A stretch of 47,430 nucleotides of DNA from an uncultured Clostridia bacterium (GTDB lineage: Bacteria; Bacillota; Clostridia; TANB77; CAG-508), in the NCBI GenBank assembly GCA_944388765.1, contig CALXKA010000006.1, positions 1 to 47,430 of the forward strand, given 5' to 3'. Shown in pieces: positions 26,342-35,808 of the stretch (the first letter of the stretch is position 1; each line of letters opens with the position of its first letter). The position numbers and the translations under genes are program-made. The notes under the pieces are model-generated. The model was not told where the DNA came from. It was given only the letters and a program-made list of their open reading frames with translations, and ran no database searches.

Positions 26342-26369
26342 ATAATCACTCTTCTTTCTTTTATATTAT

Positions 26370-27206
26370 CTATTTAATTAAATCTAATAATCTTTCTAAA
26401 TCATCATTTGAAGTATATTCTATTATGATTTTACCTCTTCTCTTGCCTGGATCTAATCTTACTTTTGATCCAAAAAAATGTTGAAAACTATCTTCTATAT
26501 TTTTATACAATACATGATTTCTTTTTTGTTCTTCTTTTGTCTCTTTTTTAGATGCTTTTTTTTCAACTTGTCTAACAGTAGCATTTCTTTCTAGCATCTG
26601 AATAGCTGTTTCATACTGTTTTTCAGGTTCTATCATTAACAAAGCTTTACAATAACCTTCTGAAAGCTTTCCCTCTTTTACCATCTCTAATACTTTTTCA
26701 TCTAAATTTAAAACTCTTACCCAATTAGCAATAGTACTTCTGCTCTTACCTAATTTTTTAGCAACTATTTCTTGCGAAAGACCATAATTATCAATAAGAG
26801 TTCTTATTCCTAGTGCTTTTTCATAAGGATTTAAGTCTTCTCTTTGCATATTTTCTATTAATGATATTTCTGAATTTATTCTTTCATTATCTTCTCTTAT
26901 TATTGCAGGTATTTCTTCTAAGCCAGCAATTTTAGAAGCTCTCCATCTTCTTTCTCCTGCTATTATACTATAATATCCATCCTTTTTAGTTACAACTATT
27001 GGTTGTATTAGTCCATATTCTTTTATAGAATTTGCTAATTCTTCTAACGCTTCTTGGTCAAACCTCTTTCTAGGCTGATCTCTATTTGGTTCTACTTCTG
27101 TTATCTTCAAATTCTTTAAAGTATCATTTTCTTGCATTTGTTCTTCTTCTGGTGCTGAACCAAATAAAGCATCTAATCCTTTTCCTAATCCTGTCATTTT
27201 AGGCAT
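26370..27206 (-). CDS. parB: Chromosome partitioning protein ParB (Spo0J)
   Basis: A 278-residue protein with GLGKGLDALFGS at the N-terminus, the segment that stimulates ParA. The ParB/Srx domain with PNRDQPRKRFD and the CTP-binding GERRWRASKIAG motif follows, then a helix-turn-helix around LSQEIVAKKLGKSRSTIANWVRVL, and a C-terminal dimerisation domain with KRRGKIIIEYTSNDDLERLL. Length and order are standard. It binds parS sites near the origin and loads as a sliding clamp. It follows parA by 35 bp and is probably co-transcribed with it. Confidence 0.98.
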   Translation of the reverse strand: MPKMTGLGKGLDALFGSAPEEEQMQENDTLKNLKITEVEPNRDQPRKRFDQEALEELANSIKEYGLIQPIVVTKKDGYYSIIAGERRWRASKIAGLEEIPAIIREDNERINSEISLIENMQREDLNPYEKALGIRTLIDNYGLSQEIVAKKLGKSRSTIANWVRVLNLDEKVLEMVKEGKLSEGYCKALLMIEPEKQYETAIQMLERNATVRQVEKKASKKETKEEQKRNHVLYKNIEDSFQHFFGSKVRLDPGKRRGKIIIEYTSNDDLERLLDLIK

Positions 27207-27241
27207 TATATATCACTTTCCTTTCTAAATACATATTTTAT

Positions 27242-28030
27242 CTAAGCCATATGTTTTGCTTTCTTTTCTTCTTCATTAATTTTTATAAATTCTTTTGCAA
27301 ATTTAATATAGCTCTTTGCTCCTTTTGATCGTGGATCATATTCTGTTATTGGCATACCATAACTTGGAGCTTCGCTTAGTCTTACATTTCTTGGTATAAC
27401 TGTTTTATATACTTTATTTTCAAAATATCTTTTTACCTCTTTTACAACTTGGTTTGAAAGATTTGTTCTAATATCATACATCGTAAGTAATGCACCCTCT
27501 ATTTGGATATTTTTATTCAAATGTTTTTTTACCAAATTTATAGTATTTATCAATTGTCCCAATCCTTCCAAAGCATAATATTCGCATTGAACTGGAATTA
27601 AAACACTATCTGATGCAGTAAATGAATTTAGAGTTATTAAGCCCAATGAAGGTGGACAATCAATTAAAATATAGTCAAAGTTATCTTTTATCTCTTCTAG
27701 TTTCTCTTTTAATCTTTGTTCTCTCGACATCATTGACACCAATTCAACTTCTGCTCCTGCCAAATTAATATTAGAAGGACATAATTTCAAATTTTTTATC
27801 ATAGTATCTTGAATAGTATTCTCTATTTCTGTTTCATTTACTAGAACATCATATAATGACAATTCTACATCTTTATCTACACCTAAACCACTTGTAGCAT
27901 TACCTTGTGGGTCAGCATCTATTAATAATACTTTTTTTCCTTTTTTAGCTAATATAGTCCCTAAATTAACTGTTGTAGTAGTTTTTCCTACTCCTCCTTT
28001 TTGATTTGCTACTGATATAACTTTTCCCAA
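27242..28030 (-). CDS. parA: Chromosome partitioning ATPase ParA (Soj)
   Basis: A 262-residue ParA/MinD-type ATPase: deviant Walker A KGGVGKTTT at residues 10-18, Walker A' DADPQGN, Walker B DYILIDCPPSLG. It works with ParB on origin segregation and, in Bacillus, on DnaA control. The start is TTG 28030: AGGAGG lies 8 nt ahead of it, while an ATG between (28035-28037) is only 1 nt from the binding site and out of frame. The promoter-like sequence at 28092-28120 lies upstream. Confidence 0.98.
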   Translation of the reverse strand: MGKVISVANQKGGVGKTTTTVNLGTILAKKGKKVLLIDADPQGNATSGLGVDKDVELSLYDVLVNETEIENTIQDTMIKNLKLCPSNINLAGAEVELVSMMSREQRLKEKLEEIKDNFDYILIDCPPSLGLITLNSFTASDSVLIPVQCEYYALEGLGQLINTINLVKKHLNKNIQIEGALLTMYDIRTNLSNQVVKEVKRYFENKVYKTVIPRNVRLSEAPSYGMPITEYDPRSKGAKSYIKFAKEFIKINEEEKKAKHMA

Positions 28031-28091
28031 TTTTCATGCCTCCTATTTTTAGTAAAGTTTTATTAATAAGTTTTACTTTTCATCTATTATA

Positions 28092-28120
28092 ATGATATAA
28101 AAATATATAAAAAAAGTCAA
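28092..28120 (-). promoter_or_regulatory. Likely parAB promoter
   Basis: On the minus strand TTGACT (28115-28120), a 17-bp spacer and TATCAT (28092-28097) lie about 60 bp ahead of parA. A TATAAT-like hexamer lies 6 bp further but at an unfavourable spacing, so the exact -10 element is uncertain. Confidence 0.5.
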
Positions 28121-28182
28121 TAAATTTTCTAAAAATTCTATGACTTTTTAATAATATTTAATTACATATAAAATCAATTTAA

Positions 28183-28905
28183 CTATCTAATAGGCTCCTT
28201 TGATGGAGTTCCAGGTTTTCTAGGATATTTAATAGGGGTATTACTTATTTTATCAATAATAACTATATTTCTTTTTATATCAGTATTTGGTAAATTGAAA
28301 TTATATAATTTATCTACTTTTCCACCTAAAACACTAATTGCCTTTTTGGAATCTTCTAGCTCTTCTTCAATTAAAGCACCTTTCATGCAAATAGCCTGTC
28401 CTCCAACTTTAACTAATGGAATCATGTACTCAGACAGTGTTGAAAGATTAGCAACTGCTCTTGATGTTGCAATATCGAATTTTTCTCTATACTTTTTATT
28501 TTTAGCTAACTCTTCTACTCTTGAATGTATAGTCTCTATTTTTTTTAGATTTAGTTCTTTTATAATAGTATCTAGAAAGTTAATTCTTTTTTGTAAAGAA
28601 TCTAATAAAACTATATCTACATCATTCCTAATTATATTTAAAGGTATGCCTGGAAATCCAGCACCAGTACCTACATCTATTATTCTTGTTCCGGAAGGAA
28701 TATATTTTGAAATAGTAATAGAATCTATAAAATGTTTCAAAATTATCTCATCTTTATCAACGATTGCTGTTAAATTTATTTTTTCATTCCATTCCAATAG
28801 CAAATTCATATACTCATAAAACTTATCTATTTGTTTTTCAGATAATTCTATTCCTAGATTTATAGCATATTTATCCATTTTAATCTTGAACTCTTCTAAC
28901 TTCAT
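28183..28905 (-). CDS. rsmG: 16S rRNA (guanine-527-N7)-methyltransferase RsmG
   Basis: A 240-residue SAM-dependent methyltransferase with the RsmG/GidB signature: LLLEWNEKINLTAI near residue 35, the SAM-binding loop IIDVGTGAGFPGIPLNII near 77-94, and SRAVANLSTLSEYMIPLVK with KVGGQAICMKG. It methylates G527 of 16S rRNA, and loss gives low-level streptomycin resistance. AAAGGAGA precedes ATG 28905; it lies 17 bp behind mnmG, the usual order. The C-terminus KYPRKPGTPSKEPI is the common ending of the family. Confidence 0.97.
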   Translation of the reverse strand: MKLEEFKIKMDKYAINLGIELSEKQIDKFYEYMNLLLEWNEKINLTAIVDKDEIILKHFIDSITISKYIPSGTRIIDVGTGAGFPGIPLNIIRNDVDIVLLDSLQKRINFLDTIIKELNLKKIETIHSRVEELAKNKKYREKFDIATSRAVANLSTLSEYMIPLVKVGGQAICMKGALIEEELEDSKKAISVLGGKVDKLYNFNLPNTDIKRNIVIIDKISNTPIKYPRKPGTPSKEPIR

Positions 28906-28922
28906 TAACTTTCTCCTTTAAT

Positions 28923-30797
28923 CTAATTTTTATTCATCTGCTGTAAATATACTAACAAGACTGATATATCTGCTGGTGAAACACCAGATATTCTTGAAGC
29001 TTGTCCTATTGAACGAGGCCTAAACTTATTAAGTTTTTGCCTTCCTTCTAAACTAATACCTTTTAATTCTTCATAATTAATATTTTCTGGAAGAAGTTTA
29101 GTTTCTAATTTTTTAAATTTTTCTACTTGTGCTTCTTGCATTTTTATATATCCTTCATATTTTATCTGAATTTCTACCTCTTCTTTTTCTTGTTTTGTTA
29201 ATTCAGGTCTATCTTCATCTATTTCAGCTAATTTTTCATAATCTAATTCTGTTCTTTTTAGAAGTTCAGACATTTTTGTACCAGTAGTTAATTCTGATGT
29301 CCCATATTTTACAAGTAATTCATTTACCCTTTTTTCTGGTTTTACAACTAATTTCTTTAATCTTTTTATTTCTTTTTCTATATTTTCTTTTTTCTTTAAA
29401 AATTTTTCAAATCGTTTTTCTGATATTAATCCTATATCATGTCCAATTTCAGTTAATCTCAAATCTGCATTATCTTGCCTTAGTAATAATCTATACTCTG
29501 CCCTAGAAGTCATCATACGATAAGGCTCATTTGTTCCTTTTGTAACAATGTCGTCAATTAGTACTCCTATATATCCTTGTGATCTATCTAAAATAAGAGG
29601 AGCTCTTCCTTTTATTTTTTGGGTAGCATTTATTCCTGCAATAAGACCTTGACAAGCTGCTTCCTCATACCCAGAAGTTCCATTTATTTGCCCTGCCATA
29701 AACAATCCTTCTATTCCTTTATATTCCAAAGATAATTTTAAGTTTGAAGGATCTATACAATCATATTCTATTGCATAAGCAGGTCTAGTAAATTCAGCTT
29801 TTTCTAGGCCAGGAATTGTATGGTATAAAGCTATTTGAACATCCTCTGGTAATGAAGAACTCATTCCTTGTATATACATCTCTTCTGTATCCAAACCAAC
29901 TGGTTCAACAAATGCTTGATGTCTAGGCTTATCGCTAAATCTAACCACTTTATCTTCTATTGAAGGGCAATATCTAGGTCCGGTTCCTTCTATCTTTCCT
30001 CCATATAAAGGTGATCGATGCAAATTATCCATAATAATCTTATGAGTTTTAGCATTTGTATAAGTTAAATAACAATCTACTTGATCAAAATCTTTTGGTT
30101 CATCTTCAAAAGAAAAGGCCTCTATTCCTTGATCTCCTTTTTGTACCTCCATCTTGCTAAAATCAATACTCCTACGATTTATTCTTGCAGGTGTTCCTGT
30201 CTTAAATCTCACTAAATCTATTCCTAATTTTTTCAAACAATTTGATAACTCATTTGCTGCTGCATCTCCATCTGGGCCACTTTCTTTACTATAATCTCCT
30301 ATAAATATTTTTCCTTTCAAATATGTACCAGTTGCTAAAATAACAGCTTTTACTTTATAAACTGCTCCAACATCAGTTTTAATCGCCGAAATCCTTCCAT
30401 TTTCAACTAAGATATCCACAATTTCTCCCTGTTTCACTTCAAGATTTTCTTGCTTTTCCAACGTATGCTTCATTTCAGCTTGATATTTCTTTCTATCAGC
30501 TTGTGCTCTTAAAGAATGTACTGCTGGTCCTTTTGACGTATTTAGCATCTTTATTTGTATCATTGTTTTATCTATATTTTTACCCATTTCTCCGCCAAGT
30601 GCATCTATTTCCCTTACTAGATGACCCTTTGAACTTCCTCCTATATGAGGGTTACAAGGCATATTAGCTATCGCTTCTAAACTAATAGAAAAAATAAGTG
30701 TCTTCATACCTAATCTTGCTGCTGCCAAGGCAGCCTCACACCCAGCATGTCCTGCTCCAACTACTGCCATATCATATTCTCCTGCAAAATATTCCAT
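28923..30797 (-). CDS. mnmG: tRNA uridine-5-carboxymethylaminomethyl modification enzyme MnmG
   Basis: A 624-residue FAD enzyme. The N-terminal dinucleotide-binding motif is [19 protein letters not shown] (residues 12-30), followed by the family signature [15 protein letters not shown] near 270-285 and [20 protein letters not shown] near 370. The C-terminal helical domain interacts with MnmE and tRNA ([19 protein letters not shown]). With MnmE it installs the cmnm group on U34 of certain tRNAs. AAAGGAAG lies ahead of ATG 30797. It is separated from mnmE by 563 nt, which is longer than usual. Confidence 0.98.
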   Translation of the reverse strand: MEYFAGEYDMAVVGAGHAGCEAALAAARLGMKTLIFSISLEAIANMPCNPHIGGSSKGHLVREIDALGGEMGKNIDKTMIQIKMLNTSKGPAVHSLRAQADRKKYQAEMKHTLEKQENLEVKQGEIVDILVENGRISAIKTDVGAVYKVKAVILATGTYLKGKIFIGDYSKESGPDGDAAANELSNCLKKLGIDLVRFKTGTPARINRRSIDFSKMEVQKGDQGIEAFSFEDEPKDFDQVDCYLTYTNAKTHKIIMDNLHRSPLYGGKIEGTGPRYCPSIEDKVVRFSDKPRHQAFVEPVGLDTEEMYIQGMSSSLPEDVQIALYHTIPGLEKAEFTRPAYAIEYDCIDPSNLKLSLEYKGIEGLFMAGQINGTSGYEEAACQGLIAGINATQKIKGRAPLILDRSQGYIGVLIDDIVTKGTNEPYRMMTSRAEYRLLLRQDNADLRLTEIGHDIGLISEKRFEKFLKKKENIEKEIKRLKKLVVKPEKRVNELLVKYGTSELTTGTKMSELLKRTELDYEKLAEIDEDRPELTKQEKEEVEIQIKYEGYIKMQEAQVEKFKKLETKLLPENINYEELKGISLEGRQKLNKFRPRSIGQASRISGVSPADISVLLVYLQQMNKN

Positions 30798-30818
30798 ATC
30801 TATTGCTTCCTTTCTTAA

Positions 30819-30827
30819 TTATCCACA
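30819..30827 (+). promoter_or_regulatory. DnaA box upstream of mnmG
   Basis: TTATCCACA, a perfect DnaA box, lies 21 bp upstream of the mnmG start codon, between the ribosome binding site and the likely promoter. DnaA bound here could influence mnmG/rsmG transcription. Confidence 0.6.
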
Positions 30828-30905
30828 TTTTATTAACAATATTCTATAATGTTCCACAACTAAAAATATTCTAAAACCTTGTATATATCAATTATTTACT
30901 ATGAT

Positions 30906-30929
30906 TGTTCCACACTTCCTTGTGAAACA
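30906..30929. promoter_or_regulatory. parS-like half sites separated by 8 bp
   Basis: TGTTCCAC (30906-30913) and GTGAAACA (30922-30929) are the two half-sites of the parS consensus (TGTTCCAC-GTGGAACA or TGTTTCAC-GTGAAACA), but with ACTTCCTT in between instead of abutting. A further TGTTCCAC half lies at about 30850. Location near parAB fits. Binding by ParB is not certain with this spacing. Confidence 0.35.
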
Positions 30930-31360
30930 GAAATCAGTGTTTTTTTTCATTATTAGAAAATCTATACTAATCAGTTCTGAATGTCGTATTTTGTCGAATT
31001 GATATTTTCTTTCATTTATATACATTTTTAGTCGTTTTAGTAAAATTAAACCTTTTTATTTTTATTCACTCTTAAAATTATGTTACTTGCAATTTTTTGT
31101 TTGTACAAAACATGTTTGAATGTTACAAACTCTAAGGTTTTATTTACTTTCATATTTTTGGTTTACTTATAAATTAAATCATTTGTCACATATTTAAAAA
31201 TATTAACCTTATTTTTTATGCTCATGTATAATCGTCCCTAGAACGTTTTTTAATTGTTTTTTATATTCAAAGCATAAAGTTATATTGTTTTATGTTAAAA
31301 TTTTCTTATTTTCGATTCTCACGCGTCTAGTTTGGTTTTATTTTTACATTATATAAATAT

Positions 31361-32732
31361 TTATTTTCCTAAACAAAATTTTGAAAAAATTTCATTTATT
31401 ATATCTTCACTAACTTCTTCTCCTGTTATTTTTCCTAACTCTTCTAAGATTCCCTTTATAGAAATAGCAACTATATCTATTGGCATTCCTAAATTTAAAC
31501 TCTTTTTTGCATTTTTGAGATCTTTAATTGCTTCTTCTATTAAATTTTTTTGTCTAATATTAGTTATTAAGTTTTCATTATCCAAATTAATCTGATCTAG
31601 ATTAAATAATTCTGTTATTTTATTATATATTTTTTCAAGTCCCATATTATTAAGAGCAGATATTGAAACAATATTTTTACTAAATTCTAGCAATCTGTTA
31701 TCATCCTCTTTAATTTTTGTCTGTAAATCTATTTTATTTAGTACTATTATTGCTTCTTTTCCTTTTATTATATTTAAAATCTCTATATCGTCTTTTGTAA
31801 ATTCCTTTGTAGCATCAAATATAGCAATCACTAGATCTGCCTCATTTGCAATCTCTCGTGATTTAGAAATTCCTATTTTTTCTACTTCATCTTTCGCTTC
31901 TCTTATACCCGCTGTATCTATAAGTTTTAAAGGAATTCCATTAATAGTCACAAATTCTTCAATTGTATCTCTCGTTGTCCCCTCTATTTCAGTAACAATA
32001 GCCCTATCCTCTTTTAAAATAGCATTTAAAAGAGATGATTTACCAGCATTTGGTTTCCCTATAATTGCTGTTTTTATACCTTCTTTTATTATCTTACCAT
32101 TATCAAAACTTCTCCTCAATTTATCTAATTTTATTTCTATTGAATCAAGCATATCAGAAATTTGTATATTTGTTACATCTTCTACATCATATTCTGGATA
32201 ATCAATTGTGACTTCTATATTTACCATTACATCCATAATTTCCTGTTTTATTTTTTCAATCTCTTTTGACAGAGAACCTTTCAACTGTTTTATACCGGTT
32301 TTTAACTCTTTTTCAGATTTTGCATTTATAATATCAATAACAGATTCAGCTTGAAGCAAATCTATTCTTCCATTCAAAAACGCTCTTTTAGTAAATTCCC
32401 CTGGTTCTGCTAATTTTGCTCCATTTTTTAAGCACATTTCTAATATCTTCTTTACTACTATATTTCCACCATGAGAATTTATCTCGCACATATTTTCTGT
32501 TGTATAACTTTTTGGAGCCTTGAAATATGAAACTAAAACCTCATCAATTACTCTTCCATTCTCTACAATATTTCCATATTTAATTGTATATCCTTTTATT
32601 TCTTCTATTTTTTGTTTATTTTTGGGAACAAAAATTTTTTCTAAAATATTAAAGCAATTTTTGCCACTCATTCTAATTATTCCAATTCCTCCTATCCCGA
32701 GGAGCCGTAGATATAGAAGCTATTGTACTCAT
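31361..32732 (-). CDS. mnmE: tRNA modification GTPase MnmE (one-base frameshift near its start)
   Basis: The frame from 32671 to 31361 holds nearly all of MnmE: the folate-binding domain with YTTENMCEINSHGG, then G1 GKPNAGKSSLLNAIL, G3 DTAGIRE, G4 NKID, and the C-terminal FCLGK with the essential Cys. The first 20 residues are missing from that frame. They are found just upstream in another one, starting at ATG 32732 (MSTIASISTAP, with AAAGGATGG ahead). Removing one C (G32699 on the plus strand) joins them as AP-GIGGIGIIRMSG, the normal family text, for 456 residues in all. With MnmG it modifies U34 of tRNA. The frameshift is probably a sequence error, since the gene is otherwise perfect. Confidence 0.93.
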
Positions 32733-32769
32733 TATTTTTTTACCATCCTTTCTCATCTCATTCAAAATA

Positions 32770-32799
32770 ATTATATCTAATTTTACCACATTATGTAAC
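32770..32799 (-). promoter_or_regulatory. Likely mnmE promoter
   Basis: On the minus strand GTTACA (32794-32799), an 18-bp spacer and a perfect TATAAT (32770-32775) lie about 38 bp ahead of the mnmE ATG at 32732. Confidence 0.55.
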
Positions 32800-32827
32800 T
32801 TTTTAAAAGTGTTTTTTATATAATAAC

Positions 32828-32882
32828 AAAAAAGAAGTCAAAAATCTATTACAAAATAATGTAAAATCCGACCTTTGACCTC
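32828..32882 (-). terminator. Terminator of the rpmH-jag operon
   Basis: On the minus strand GAGGTCAAA pairs with TTTGACTTC (outer stem, one G-T pair) and TTACA with TGTAA (inner), followed by TTTTTT. It begins 15 nt after the jag stop codon. Confidence 0.65.
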
Positions 32883-32897
32883 TGATTTTATTAATAT

Positions 32898-33587
32898 TCA
32901 ATTATTTTTTAATGAAACTACTATTCTTCTATGTGGTTCTTCTCCAATACTTGTAGTTTCTACTTTATTATTTTCCTGCAACTTACTATGAATTATTTTC
33001 CTTTCATAAGCTTTCATAGGCTCTAATTTAACAGGTTTTCTAGTTCTTATTACTGTTTTTGCTACTTTTTCTGCTAATTCTTCTAATGTTTTTTCTCTTT
33101 TTGCTTTATATCCTTCAATATCTAATATTACTCTTACTCTTTGTTCTAAGCCTTTTCCTGCAACTGCTGTTAAAATGTTTTGCATTGCATATAAAGTTTC
33201 TCCTCTATACCCTATTAAAAAACCAAGTTTTTCACTATTTATAGAAACATTTAATCCTGATTTTCCTTTTTCAATACTATACTCTGTGTCTTCTGGTAAT
33301 TGCTTTACAAAATCCTTCATAAACATTTCCACATTATTTTTTGCTTTTTCTTGCTCTTCTTCACTTAATATTATTTCTTTTTTCTCTTTTATATTTACTT
33401 TTGATTCTTCTTTTAATTTTAATTCTACTTTTACAACTCTTGGAGCTAATATACTAAAAAAACTTCTTTTATCTTCATTTTCCAGTACTTTTATTTCAAC
33501 TTTGTCTCTGGAAACTTTTAATTTTTTTAATCCATTTTCTATTGCTTCATTTGTAGTTTTTCCTTCTGCAATAATAGTATTTTCCAT
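32898..33587 (-). CDS. jag: RNA-binding protein Jag/KhpB (EloR)
   Basis: A 229-residue protein in the usual three parts: an N-terminal Jag domain (AEGKTTNEAIENGLKKL), a KH domain with the GFLIGYRGETLYAMQNI loop, and an R3H domain ending LEPMKAYERKIIHSKLQ....TTSIGEEPHRRIVV. The protein binds RNA and, in Firmicutes, forms a complex with KhpA that affects cell elongation and division. It lies 2 bp behind yidC; AGGAGGAAT overlaps the end of yidC, so translation is coupled. Confidence 0.96.
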   Translation of the reverse strand: MENTIIAEGKTTNEAIENGLKKLKVSRDKVEIKVLENEDKRSFFSILAPRVVKVELKLKEESKVNIKEKKEIILSEEEQEKAKNNVEMFMKDFVKQLPEDTEYSIEKGKSGLNVSINSEKLGFLIGYRGETLYAMQNILTAVAGKGLEQRVRVILDIEGYKAKREKTLEELAEKVAKTVIRTRKPVKLEPMKAYERKIIHSKLQENNKVETTSIGEEPHRRIVVSLKNN

Positions 33588-33589
33588 GT

Positions 33590-34498
33590 CTATTCCTCCT
33601 CAGTCTTCAAAAATTTATTCAAAACTAATCTTTCTATAATAATTAAAACATTATTCATTAACCAATATAATGCTAATCCCAAAGGAGCTATAAATGCAAT
33701 TGATATAGACATTATTGGCATCATCCAAGACATCATTTTATTTGTTTGCATAACAGCATCTATTTCATTTTCTTCCTCTTTTACTTCCTCTGATAATTCT
33801 TTTCCTGTTTGTCCATCAATTAATTTAGTCTTTTTACTATTCTTTTGCTGTTGTTTTTGTTGCATTGAAGTAGTCATTCTAATTGAAATAAATGATGAAA
33901 GTATATATAATGCTGGAATTATATAAACAGTATAATCTGTCATATTTTGTTGTGGTATCTTACTTAAATCTAATCCTAAGAAATTCATTTGAAGATTCAA
34001 TTTATCTATATTAGCATCATCTGGATTTTTCTCTTTTAACCAATTATATTCACGTATTAAATCTATCTCTGGATAAACAGAACTTACTTCTTTTCCTTCT
34101 TCTTGTAATTGAGAAACATATTTATTTATATCTTCTGATGGCATTTTTTCCATAAATGTCAATGGGCTTCTTACCAAATAGAAAATAGATAATAACAATA
34201 ATAATTGAATTATTGCTGTTAAACAACCACTAAAAGGACTTATTTTTTCTGACTTATATAAATTCATAATTTCTTGATTTAATTTTTCAGGATTATTTTT
34301 ATATTTAAATTGAATAACCTTCATTTTCTCTTGCATTTCTGTACTTTTTTTCAATGACTTTTGTTGTTTTATAGATAATGGTAACAATATAATTTTTATC
34401 AAAATAGTAAATAATATTATTGCTAATCCATAGTTATTAACTAGATTATATAATAATTCTAACAAATAACCAAAAATATTTGCAAAAAACTCGAACAT
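33590..34498 (-). CDS. yidC: Membrane protein insertase YidC/OxaA
   Basis: A 302-residue insertase of the short Gram-positive type. Five membrane segments can be seen, the first at about 18-40 (YGLAIILFTILIKIILLPL). The conserved cytosolic hairpin KKSTEMQEKMKVIQFKYKNNPEKLNQE follows, then CLTAIIQLLLLLSIFYLV, YTVYIIPALYILSSFISI and the C-terminal pair (SISIAFIAPLGLALYWLMNN). The hydrophilic-groove Arg usually found in the first helix of Gram-positive YidC cannot be located with certainty. It inserts membrane proteins alone or with SecYEG. No lipobox Cys at the N-terminus was found, unlike SpoIIIJ of Bacillus. Confidence 0.95.
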   Translation of the reverse strand: MFEFFANIFGYLLELLYNLVNNYGLAIILFTILIKIILLPLSIKQQKSLKKSTEMQEKMKVIQFKYKNNPEKLNQEIMNLYKSEKISPFSGCLTAIIQLLLLLSIFYLVRSPLTFMEKMPSEDINKYVSQLQEEGKEVSSVYPEIDLIREYNWLKEKNPDDANIDKLNLQMNFLGLDLSKIPQQNMTDYTVYIIPALYILSSFISIRMTTSMQQKQQQKNSKKTKLIDGQTGKELSEEVKEEENEIDAVMQTNKMMSWMMPIMSISIAFIAPLGLALYWLMNNVLIIIERLVLNKFLKTEEE

Positions 34499-34516
34499 TA
34501 GTAATTCCTCCTAGTT

Positions 34517-34735
34517 CTATTTTAATGGATCATATCCACCTTTTGAAAAAGGATTACATCTAAAAATTCTATGAATTCCTAAGATTACTCCTTTTACTAC
34601 ACCATACTTATTTATCGCTTGTTTTGTATATTCTGAGCATGATGGATAAAATTTGCAATGAATATTTTTAGCTTGTAAATATGTAGATACATATTTTTGA
34701 TATCCATTTATAAAAAAAATCAATATTTTTTTCAT
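34517..34735 (-). CDS. yidD: Membrane protein insertion efficiency factor YidD
   Basis: A 72-residue protein with the full family signature: FINGYQKYVSTYL near the start, CKFYPSCSEYTKQAI with three Cys in or near it, and GIHRIFRCNPFSKGGYDPL at the C-terminus. It is a small membrane-associated factor acting with YidC. It lies 3 bp behind rnpA. Confidence 0.97.
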   Translation of the reverse strand: MKKILIFFINGYQKYVSTYLQAKNIHCKFYPSCSEYTKQAINKYGVVKGVILGIHRIFRCNPFSKGGYDPLK

Positions 34736-34738
34736 TTA

Positions 34739-35086
34739 CTATCCTCGAAATAACTTAGCTTTATCAAATATTATCCTAATATCTTCTTTTATTTCAGAAA
34801 AAGATGCTTCTTTTACATCTTTTTTCTTCTTCCATAAAATAACTATTCTATTTCCTGTACTTATTTCTTCTTCTATACTTCTATAACTTTCTCTTATTAA
34901 TCTTTTTATATAATTTCTCTTAACTGCTTTTGCAATTTTTGAACTAATAGCAATTCCCAAAAAATTATACTTTAAATCATCTGTCTTTTTTATAAAAGCT
35001 TCAATATTTTCTCCGGAATAATATTTTCCCCTTGATAAAACTTCCTTAAATTCATAATTTTTTTTCAACATCTTTGTTTTTTTCAT
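34739..35086 (-). CDS. rnpA: Ribonuclease P protein component RnpA
   Basis: A 115-residue basic protein from ATG 35086. It has LKKNYEFKEVLSRGKYYSG and the RNR-type signature in AISSKIAKAVKRNYIKRLIRESYR, which is the RNA-binding part (R-N-x-x-K-R-x-x-R). It assists the catalytic RNA of RNase P in tRNA 5' maturation. The frame extends upstream to 35125, but AAGGGGAT lies near 35086 and the family's typical start is MKKT-like. Confidence 0.95.
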   Translation of the reverse strand: MKKTKMLKKNYEFKEVLSRGKYYSGENIEAFIKKTDDLKYNFLGIAISSKIAKAVKRNYIKRLIRESYRSIEEEISTGNRIVILWKKKKDVKEASFSEIKEDIRIIFDKAKLFRG

Positions 35087-35204
35087 TACGGATAATCCCC
35101 TTCTAAAAACAAGGTAAAATCCCATTGCTTATATTAATTTTGTCTAATACTACGTGTAAAAGGCTCGCTTTTGCGGCCTTCTAGTAATCATAATGAAAAA
35201 CATT

Positions 35205-35339
35205 TTAAGCAGTTAATTTTTTTCTACCTTTTGCTCTTCTTTGTTTTAAAACATTTCTTCCTGCTCTTGTTTTCATTCTTTTTCTAAATCCATGTTCTTT
35301 CTTTTCTTGTCTATTTTTTGGTTGATATGTTCTTTTCAA
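35205..35339 (-). CDS. rpmH: 50S ribosomal protein bL34
   Basis: A 44-residue protein starting at TTG 35339 with GGAGGTG upstream: [17 protein letters not shown] followed by [20 protein letters not shown] and RKKLTA. This is bL34 almost to consensus, except that the common 'KxKHGFRxRM' has [11 protein letters not shown]. It is a small basic ribosomal protein. It is the first gene of the rpmH-rnpA-yidD-yidC-jag operon, placed as usual directly left of oriC and read away from it. Confidence 0.97.
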   Translation of the reverse strand: MKRTYQPKNRQEKKEHGFRKRMKTRAGRNVLKQRRAKGRKKLTA

Positions 35340-35416
35340 TTCTAGCACCTCCTACTGATTTGTTTTTATAAAATTCCAATTTCTTGGAAATTATTTGTAA
35401 TTTAACAAGTATATCG

Positions 35417-35446
35417 ATTATACAGTATAAAAGCAAAAAATGTCAA
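35417..35446 (-). promoter_or_regulatory. Promoter of the rpmH-rnpA-yidD-yidC-jag operon
   Basis: On the minus strand TTGACA (35441-35446), an 18-bp spacer and TATAAT (35417-35422), both perfect hexamers, lie about 80 bp ahead of the rpmH start. Confidence 0.85.
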
Positions 35447-35576
35447 GTAATTTTTAATATTTAAAAAAAATTTTTTTCTATTTTTTATTTTTTATGTCTC
35501 CTAAAAATTTTTTCAAAAATGTTTATGTTACCTTTTAAAGTCATTTTTTTGACATTTATTTGTAAATTTTTAAAAG

Positions 35577-35786
35577 TTTTCCACAGTTTTTTAAACAATT
35601 TTCCACATTTTAAAATTTTTTTCCACAATATTATTGACTTATTATATTTAAATTTGTTATTATAGGGACGTGAAAAAAAGAGACTGTTTTTCTTGAAAAT
35701 ACTTGAATTTATGTTCGTAGAAATTGGCTCTATTTTTACAAAAATATTACGAACTTATCAACAACTGTGGATAACTTTGTGGATAA
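35577..35786 (+). promoter_or_regulatory. oriC part 1: DnaA boxes and dnaA promoter
   Basis: Upstream of dnaA are three near-consensus boxes TTTTCCACA at 35577, 35599 and 35619, spaced 22 and 20 bp, and two perfect boxes TGTGGATAA at 35766-35774 and 35778-35786, the latter directly before the dnaA ribosome binding site. Between them TTGACT (35634-35639) and TATTAT (35658-35663) form the likely dnaA promoter, so DnaA can repress its own gene. The boxes lie in long A/T runs suitable for unwinding. Confidence 0.85.
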
Positions 35787-35808
35787 TTTTAAAGAAAGGA
35801 TGATATAA

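Larger units (their letters stand above)
30798..31360. other. Intergenic region between mnmG and mnmE
   Basis: 563 nt without a gene. It contains a consensus DnaA box at 30819-30827 and a parS-like inverted repeat at 30906-30929, both described separately, and an oligo-T run (30942-30949). The stretch from 30950 to 31360 is AT-rich with no clear ORF or hairpin. No mnmE terminator with a convincing stem was found. Confidence 0.5.

Noticed and set aside
28035..28037. ATG as the start of parA
   Set aside because: It lies 1 nt from the AGGAGG and in a different frame; the TTG at 28030 gives the normal ParA N-terminus.
35459..35580. Small gene between the rpmH promoter and dnaA
   Set aside because: Only T/A runs and DnaA-box-like elements are seen; no frame of reasonable length with a binding site.
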